Part shown: one piece after another, positions 57,030 to 64,000 of the stretch
Layout: every line of letters begins with the position of its first letter
How positions within the stretch are numbered: position 1 is the stretch's first letter
Assembly (NCBI GenBank): GCA_963576725.1
Contig: OY755252.1
Coordinates: 24,558,655 to 24,622,654 of the forward strand
Direction: 5' to 3'
Origin: Azorinus chamasolen
Lineage: Eukaryota; Mollusca; Bivalvia; Cardiida; Solecurtidae
Length of the DNA stretch: 64,000 nucleotides
Translations under genes and position numbers: made by a program
Notes under the pieces: model-generated
Told to the model about the DNA's origin: nothing
Databases searched by the model: none
What the model saw: only the letters and a program-made list of their open reading frames with translations

Positions 57030-59464
57030 CGGCTTGAAATGGCGCCTACGACCAGGATGATCTGGAGTTGAGAACCACAATGCGGAACAACAGATTAGTG
57101 AATTTTTACTTTCATGCTTAGCTTGAGTTGTGATCATGATGACCAACAATATAGTTTGCACACTTGATTCAGTAAATTGTTTGTTTTGATAATGCCAGCT
57201 GCATGCAAACTGATAAACAACATGAGTTGCCAAAATCGGTTAATAAAATTATTTTAATTGTACTGACATTAATAGCATAAATTGAACATGGAGATTGATT
57301 CTATAGTAATAATGGTGTAAGTGGAAAATGGACACTTTTCACAAAGGGACAGTTAATAATTTTTCATCAAATAAGAAAGTACCTAAATAGGGGTTAATCA
57401 AATTAGGATCAAGGCAAGTTAGAGCATTAGATTATTCTGGATCAGCAGTTAAATTATGCCACAGCAGAAATGAAATGCTGATTTATTTGGAGCATGTGCC
57501 TTCTAGAAAAATCAAATAAGTTTTACACTAGACAGTTTTTATTTGCAAAATGTAATTTTATACAGGTTTCAGTTAACTTAATTAGGTATTAAGGCGATTT
57601 GTCAAAGCTGTCAAATAGTTTAGCTGTCAGAAATTCGACAGCAAATTTTAATATGAATACACAAACTGCCACAGGGTATGGTCAAGACGTATTGATAGTG
57701 GACTTCAAAAATGTGACTGTAGCTTAATAATAAATATATGAAATAGAATAAAGATAAAATTTGAAAATAAACTACATAGAAACTATGGGGATGGTCATTG
57801 CACAGATTAAATGCGTATCATAATGTACTGTGTTTGTATGACTTTGTTTTTGTTTGTTGCTTCCATATTATTCTGCGATTAGGTATTCTGCGATTAGTAG
57901 AGAGAATGTGGGTTGTCAATTAAGTATTCCATCCATGTGTTAGGATATATAAAGAGTTAAGGGCTATATCTAACACCATTGATTAACTAGGTGAATATAC
58001 TTAAATAGGGACGTTAATTTTATATTGCGAGTAGCAATGATTGCGAGTAGCAATGCGTTTTAGTTGAATTTGAGTAGTGTGATACAGGTAACCCAGAAAT
58101 TTCGAATTAAGTTCGTATAGCGGATCAGGGATAAGCTTTGAGTCCAAATGTACGTCATTGAGTGATTAACTCATGGTGAATGTGGTTACGATTGAAAAAA
58201 GTATCGCAGAACAGTAGAGACAGGATGCATTTTATAGGTTATACTGTAAATAGGGTATTACTGGTGAACTTGTTATGTTTTTTGTTATTGTTCTTTGTTT
58301 TCCTTGTAAGATTGTTAATGTATCTGCATACGATATACCGTAAAGATTGCTGGTCATTTAGTTTTAGTAGTAGTGCAGATAAAAGAAATATGGTTTGGTG
58401 TTGGGTTTGTTCTCTTGAATTCGTGTCTATTGTTGTATATATGTTTTAAGATAAAATGAATTGCAGTATTTCAATGGGGTATAGTTAATGAATATTAATA
58501 CAAGTCATGTGTTCGTATAGGAGACTAAAGATCTAATCAATTAAATGATAAAAACACACTAACAATACAGAACGATGAATATTTCGCAAGAGCACAATTT
58601 CTATTAAATATAGGCTGTCAAACTGGCAAATCATCTTGTAACATTTATTTGTTTTAAGATTCTTGAATAATAAAATTGTGTATGAGGTTAACCTTTAAGA
58701 CTAATGCGTAATTCTAAATTCTCGCCATGTGCAACTAGTTGAGGGTCATTTTGTTGCAACGAAGGTTGAGTTAGATTGTAGAAATAATGTCAGCGTGCTA
58801 TCATAGCAGCGTATATCCAGCCTCCGATGCTACTGCAACAGCCTGGTAACAAGATATTCGAATACTGTCGAAGACATGAATTTACATAACGGAACTGTCA
58901 AATGTATAGCTAAATGAACTGTCGAGTGCTGACATAACGTCAAGTTCAGACACCCGATAGCTTACGGTTGGACAGGAACTGTGACAGCTAAATAATTACA
59001 TAAAGTGTCAGTATCTTTCTTATATCAACAAATCACGAATCTATCGCATACTTTTTGGAGATAGCTCAGGGTTGGACAAGTGGACAAGTGCTGTGATAAA
59101 AAAAATCATTTTAGTATCCTTCTTATATCAACAAATCACGGAACTATCGCAGACTTTTAGGAGAAGTACATCTTCACTAACTTCAAAGCTTATTCGGAGA
59201 ACCTCAATTTTCTTCAGACATTTGGAAATGTAGGCGTTACATTATGTCAAATCTACACTGATGTCCGAGTGTTAGATCAACGATAGCCTTGATACATGAA
59301 CTAACCTTCTGAATCCATCAGTGCTGGACTCATCGGGATTACAGCAACGCGTATTATGAAATTTATTTATTGAAGAGACGTGCCTTTGAGACTGGACATT
59401 ACAATAGTATGTGATCAACATGCTTATAACTGTTTTTGTTTTATTAGAATGTGTAGGGTAGGGG

Positions 59465-59816
59465 TGTAGTATTGTCATGTAAATATGGAGATTGGCAGCA
59501 GTTTAAGGGTAAAGGACTACTGAAGAGGAAATGAATTACCATTTAACATGAATCTTCTGTTATAAACTAAAGGCCGATTATACAATTTGGTTAACATTTC
59601 CTGGTTCACTAACTGTATAAATATAGAGCTAAATTCTAGCTAAAAGGAGAACGAGGAGACCGGCTGAGGACTGGCTGGAGACAGACTGGCAGGAGTCTGG
59701 CTTGAGTCTGGGTTTGAGAAGTTGGGGAGATGCTGCCAGTTTCACATATCTCTAGGTTTGAGAAATAAAGTTCAGAACAGAAGTTATGGTGTCGTTATTA
59801 TCGCAAACGCTGTCTC
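59465..59816. repeat. 3' LTR
   Basis: 352 bp. Same order of motifs as the 5' LTR, with extra bases near 59565-59580 and 59699-59710. Ends GCTGTCTCA followed by GTAT. Confidence 0.85.
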
Positions 59817-59989
59817 AGTATGTAAAGAAATGAAAACAGAAATAAGAAAAATCATACAATTGTCCAAAGAGTCCTTTTATCATATTTAATATTTAACTTT
59901 GTTTTTATTTTGCATGGTAAAACATATATATATATACATACATACTTCAACAAGATGTGTTTGGTATACACTATGCCCCCTCGATATGA

Positions 59990-62620
59990 TATTTGACCCT
60001 GAAGGATGACCTTGATCTTAACATGTCACCCCTCAAACTGTGCAGCTTCATGGGGTACACATGCATACAAAATATCAAGTCTGTATCTCTACTGGTTCAA
60101 AAGTTATGGCCAATGTTAAAGTTGGTGACCTTTGACGGTGAAGGATGACCTTGACCTTGACATGCCACCCCTCAAACTGTGCGGCTTCATGAGATACACA
60201 TGCATACCAGTATCAATGCTGTATATCTACTGGTTCAAACGTTATGGCCAATGTTAATGACCTTTGACCTTCAAAGATGACCTTGACATGTCACCCTCAC
60301 ACTGTGCAGCCAAATGAGAAACGCATGTATACCAACTATCAAGTCTGAATCTCTACTGGTTCAAAAGTTATGGCCAATGTTAAAGTCGGTGACCTTTGAC
60401 CCTGAAAGATGACCTTGACCTTGACATGTCACCCCCAAACTGTGCAGCTTCATGAGATACACATGCATACCAAACGTCAAGTCTGTATATACAGGTTCAA
60501 AATTTATGGCCAATGTTAAAGTCGGTGACCTTTGACTCTAAAAGATGACATTTACCTTGACATGTTGCCCCTCAATATGTGCAGCTTCATGAGATACACA
60601 TGCATACCAAATATCAAGACTCTATCTCTATTGGTTCAAAAGGTATGGCCAATTTGAAGTTGGTGAGCTTTGACTCTAAAAGATGACCTTTACCTTGACA
60701 TGTCACCCCTCAAACTGTGCAGCTGCATGGGGTACACATGCATACAAAATATCAAGTCTGTATCTCTACTGGTTCAAAAGTTATGGCCAATGTTAAAGTT
60801 GGTGACCTTTGACGGTGAAGGATGACCTTGACCTTGACATGCCACCCCTCAAACTGTGCGGCTTCATGAGATACACATGCATACCAGTATCAATGCTGTA
60901 TATCTACTGGTTCAAACGTTATGGCCAATGTTAATGACCTTTGACCTTCAAAGATGACCTTGACATGTCACCCTCACACTGTGCAGCCAAATGAGAAACA
61001 CATGTATACCAACTATCAAGTCTGAATCTCTACTGGTTCAAAAGTTATGGCCAATGTTAAAGTCGGTGACCTTTGACCCTGAAAGATGACCTTGACCTTG
61101 ACATGTCACCCCCAAACTGTGCAGCTTCATGAGATACACATGCATACCAAACGTCAAGTCTGTATATACAGGTTCAAAATTTATGGCCAATGTTAAAGTC
61201 GGTGACCTTTGACTCTAAAAGATGACATTTACCTTGACATGTTGCCCCTCAATATGTGCAGCTTCATGAGATACACATGCATACCAAATATCAAGACTCT
61301 ATCTCTATTGGTTCAAAAGGTATGGCCAATTTGAATTTGGTGCGCTTTGACTCTAAAAGATGACCTTTACCTTGACATGTCACCCCTCAAACTGCCAAAT
61401 ATCAAGTCTGTATCTCTACTGGTTCAAAAGTTATGGCCAATATTAAAGTCGGTGATTTGACCCATATGTTTGACCTCTGACCTTTAAGGATAACCTTGAC
61501 CTTGACATGTCACCCCTCAAAATGTGCGGCTATATGAGATACAAATGCATGCCAAATATCAAGTCTCTATCTGTACTGGTTCAAAAGTTATGACCAATGT
61601 TAAAATAACAGACAAACAGACAATTTGACCTTTGACCGTGAAGAATGACCTTGACCTTGACATCTCACCCCTTAAAATGTGCAGCTTCATGAGATACACA
61701 AGCAAGCCAAATATCAAGTCTCTATCTCTACTGGTCCAAAAGTTATGGCCAATGTTAAAGTCAGTGATTTGACCCATATATTTACCCTCTGACCTTGAAG
61801 GATTACCTTGACATGTCACCCCTCAAAATATGCGGCTTTATGAGATACATATGCATGCCAAATATCAAGTCACTAGCTGTACTGGCTCAAAAGTTATGAC
61901 CAATGTTAAAGTTACAGACGAAGAATCATACAATTTGACCTTTGACCCTGAAGGATGACCTTGACATGTCACCCCTGAAAATGTACAGCTTTATGAGATA
62001 CACAAGCATGCCAAATATCAAGTCTCTATCTTTACTGGTCCAAAAGTTATGGTCAATGTTACAGTCGGTGATTTGACCCATATATTTGACCTCTGACCTT
62101 GAAGGATGACCTTGACCTTGTCATGTCACCCCTCAAAATGTGCGGCTCTATGAGATACATATGCATGCCAAATATCAAGTCTCAATCTGTACTGGCTCAA
62201 AAGTTATGACCAATGTTAAAGTTGCATTAAAGTTACAGCCAAAAAACAGACAATTTGACCTTTGACCCTGAAGGATGACCTTGACCTTGACATGTCACCC
62301 CTCAAAATGTGCAGCTTCATGAGATACACAAGCATGCCAAATATCAAGTCTCTATCTCTACTGGTCCAAAAGTTATGGCCAATGTTAAAGTCGGTGATTT
62401 GACCCATATATTTGACCTCTGACCTTGAAGGATGACCTTGACATGTCGCCCCTCAAAATATGCGGCTATATGAGATACATATGCATGCCAAATATCAAGT
62501 CTCTATCTGTACTGGCTCAAAAGTTATGACCAATGTTAAAGTTGTTGACAAACAAACAGACAAACAAACAGACAGGGCAAAAACAATATGCCCCCCAGAT
62601 CAGATCTGGGGGCATAAAAA
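59990..62620. repeat. Minisatellite block 'ccttgaccttgacatgtcac'
   Basis: About 18 diverged units of 110-165 bp share 'gatgaccttgaccttgacat', 'tcaccectcaaa'-like text, 'gagatacacatgcata', 'tatcaagtct', 'ctggttcaaaagttatgg' and 'ccaatgttaaagt'. A 677-bp higher-order copy repeats (60051 onward and 60728 onward), and 310-bp units recur from about 61620. The right end is 'atgccccccagatcagatct' plus 'gggggcat', the same terminal palindrome type as at 16158; 'ctatgccccc' stands at the left end near 59981. Confidence 0.88.
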
Positions 62621-63480
62621 GCAAAACATCTAATATGAGATCATTTCTATATGATCCCAACATTATGCATATGCTATCAATTTTATATTAGGATCACTTT
62701 TCAGCACTTTGTTTGAAATAACCCTTAGTCTGCTATGAAAACGAGGTATGCTGAAGCTGTTTCTGTTGTCACTTAATTCTGATTCGTTTAGGCTTTTGAG
62801 TCACTATTGACATCTCATCAGGCGTCTCATCAGGATCCAAGCTGTTTGCAAATGTCAGTTAGGTCGCGCTAAGCAAGGGTTAACCCCTTCGTATGTTTCC
62901 AATGTTTTTATTTTTATGGATAAAATTGCAACAAATAATATATTTGGCGAATTAGGACTTCCTTTTGTATAGCCTATTATCGTGGAAGAAAATTGATAAA
63001 AACTAGAACTGTAAGCCAAATGCTAACGAACCCCCCCCCCCCCCCACCTGTCTGCTTGTCAGAACACCTATCATCAATCTGAACATATGTACATACAGAA
63101 ACATGAAGAGATTTAAAAACAATACATGCCCAAACCTAATTTATGTAATAAAAATGAAAAATAATTCAGAGAAACAAGACCTTTTCATAAGGTTTTTGTC
63201 AAATCCAAAGTTCTAAAGCTAGGTACCTTTTCAGAAAAACATTAAGTTCAAGGACAATAACTCTGACAAAAATTATTCAACCAGACCCATATTTGAACTT
63301 AAGCTGTACCTCATCTAGATTTAGCTCTATGTCAAATATGAAGTTAATATCTCTAACCACTTCCAAAGAAAGACCGGAAAATTGAAAATTTGACAAATAA
63401 TTAAAGTTCAAGGGCCATAACTCTGTCAACAAGAGTGCCAGTGAGCACAATATACGCCCGTCAAGGTTTTGTTCAACATA
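62621..63480. other. AT-rich sequence, no gene; C15 run
   Basis: A palindromic-element remnant at about 62800-62875 and an oligo-C run at 63031-63045. No supported gene. Confidence 0.45.
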
Positions 63481-63489
63481 AACTGGGGT

Positions 63490-64000
63490 TAACGTATTTG
63501 CTAAATTCAAATTCTAAGTCCAATTTTGCGACCAAGTTTTAAGGTTGTCAATAGGCATACTTTAACAAAAACCTTAACCAAAAATTCTATATTAAAAAGT
63601 GCCATAATTGTGTCTAAATGCTTGAGATGAAGATGAAGCTTCTGATGCTTAACAAATGTTATGTACTCTTGCCTACAGGTGAAGCTTGTGATGGTGAACA
63701 AGTGTTCCAAGTTTAAAAGCTTAATCTAAAAGGGTTATGTAAATAAGTGGACTTTAACCAAAACCTTAACCAAAATTTCTAAGTTAAAAGGGGGCATAAT
63801 TCGGTCAAAATGTTGGACAGAGTTATGTACTCTTGCCTATAGGTGAAGCTAGTGATGGTGAACAAGTGTTCCAAGGTTAAAAGCTTTATCTCAAAGGGTT
63901 ATGTAAATAAAAGGACTTTAACAAAGCCTTAATCAAAAATTCTAAGTTAAAAAGGGGAATAATTCTGTCAAAATGCTTGACAGAGTTGTTTTCTCTTGCC
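63490..64000. repeat. Tandem repeat of about 163 bp, running off the right edge
   Basis: Three units share 'tactcttgcctayaggtgaag', 'ggtgaacaagtgttccaag', 'agggttatgtaaataa' and 'ataattctgtcaaaatgctt'-type sequence (starts of 'tactcttgcct' near 63663 and 63826). A widespread bivalve repeat type; no coding. Confidence 0.85.

Larger units (their letters stand above)
56705..59816. mobile_element. Non-autonomous LTR retrotransposon
   Basis: Two direct repeats begin TGTARTATTGTCATG and end TGTCTCA. The 4-bp sequence GTAT flanks both sides (56701-56704 and 59817-59820). A possible primer site TGGCGCC lies at 57040, and a purine tract 'gtagggtagggg' precedes the second LTR. The 2.4-kb interior has no gag or pol frame, so it must be mobilised in trans (LARD/TRIM-like). 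No envelope-like sequence. Confidence 0.85.

Overview
This is a repeat-rich animal nuclear window, most likely from a marine bivalve and probably a heterodont clam. Three things support that. One host gene has a mollusc-type membrane-anchored methyltransferase. There are many copies of a Penelope-like retroelement with N-terminal GIY-YIG (Naiad type) that carries in-frame UGA codons, a trait I recall being reported for clams and spiders. The short palindromic and 'ataattctgtcaaaatg' repeats are also typical of bivalves. No bacterial or organellar genes are visible.

The only host gene I can support has three exons on the + strand: 11494-11706, 50942-51068 and 55476-55972. Together they encode 278 aa with a signal anchor, a coiled coil and a SAM-dependent methyltransferase domain. 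Splice phases match exactly (0, then 1). Intron 1 is 39.2 kb and holds most of the mobile DNA here.

Layout. 1-441 is a 49-bp tandem array. 1113-5886 and 6234-10921 are two long foldback elements with inverted arms of 1.4-1.9 kb, each carrying a decayed ORF. 11494 onward is exon 1 and then intron 1. Intron 1 contains Naiad family A copies (A1 11915-14192; A2 19710-22128; A3 45250-50933; a tail at 44120-44421) and family B copies (B1 17697-18070; B2 18491-22449; B3 29950-34230; B4 41140-42653; tails at 29593-29945, 39138-39482 and 49715-50172). A more distant family C fragment lies near 38185-38500. A2 is nested in B2, a B tail is nested in A3, a Tc1/mariner element (46391-47940) is nested in A3, and a Helitron-like element (32058-33660) is nested in B3. 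A LINE fragment, MITEs, a tRNA-like relic and several tandem arrays fill the rest. Downstream of exon 3 are a non-autonomous LTR element (56705-59816, 4-bp target duplication), a 2.6-kb minisatellite block (59990-62620) and a 163-bp tandem array at the right edge. A and B are my own labels.

The most interesting system is the Naiads. UGA codons recur in frame at the same positions in both families: a Zn-ligand Cys of the endonuclease, the first Cys of the CxC linker (now UxC), and a site in the RT fingers. Every copy that retains its 3' coding end carries a form-2 SECIS hairpin starting at the UAG stop, with compensatory changes between copies. These elements therefore appear to encode multi-selenocysteine reverse transcriptases. 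All copies here are individually broken by frameshifts, private stops, truncation or nested insertions.
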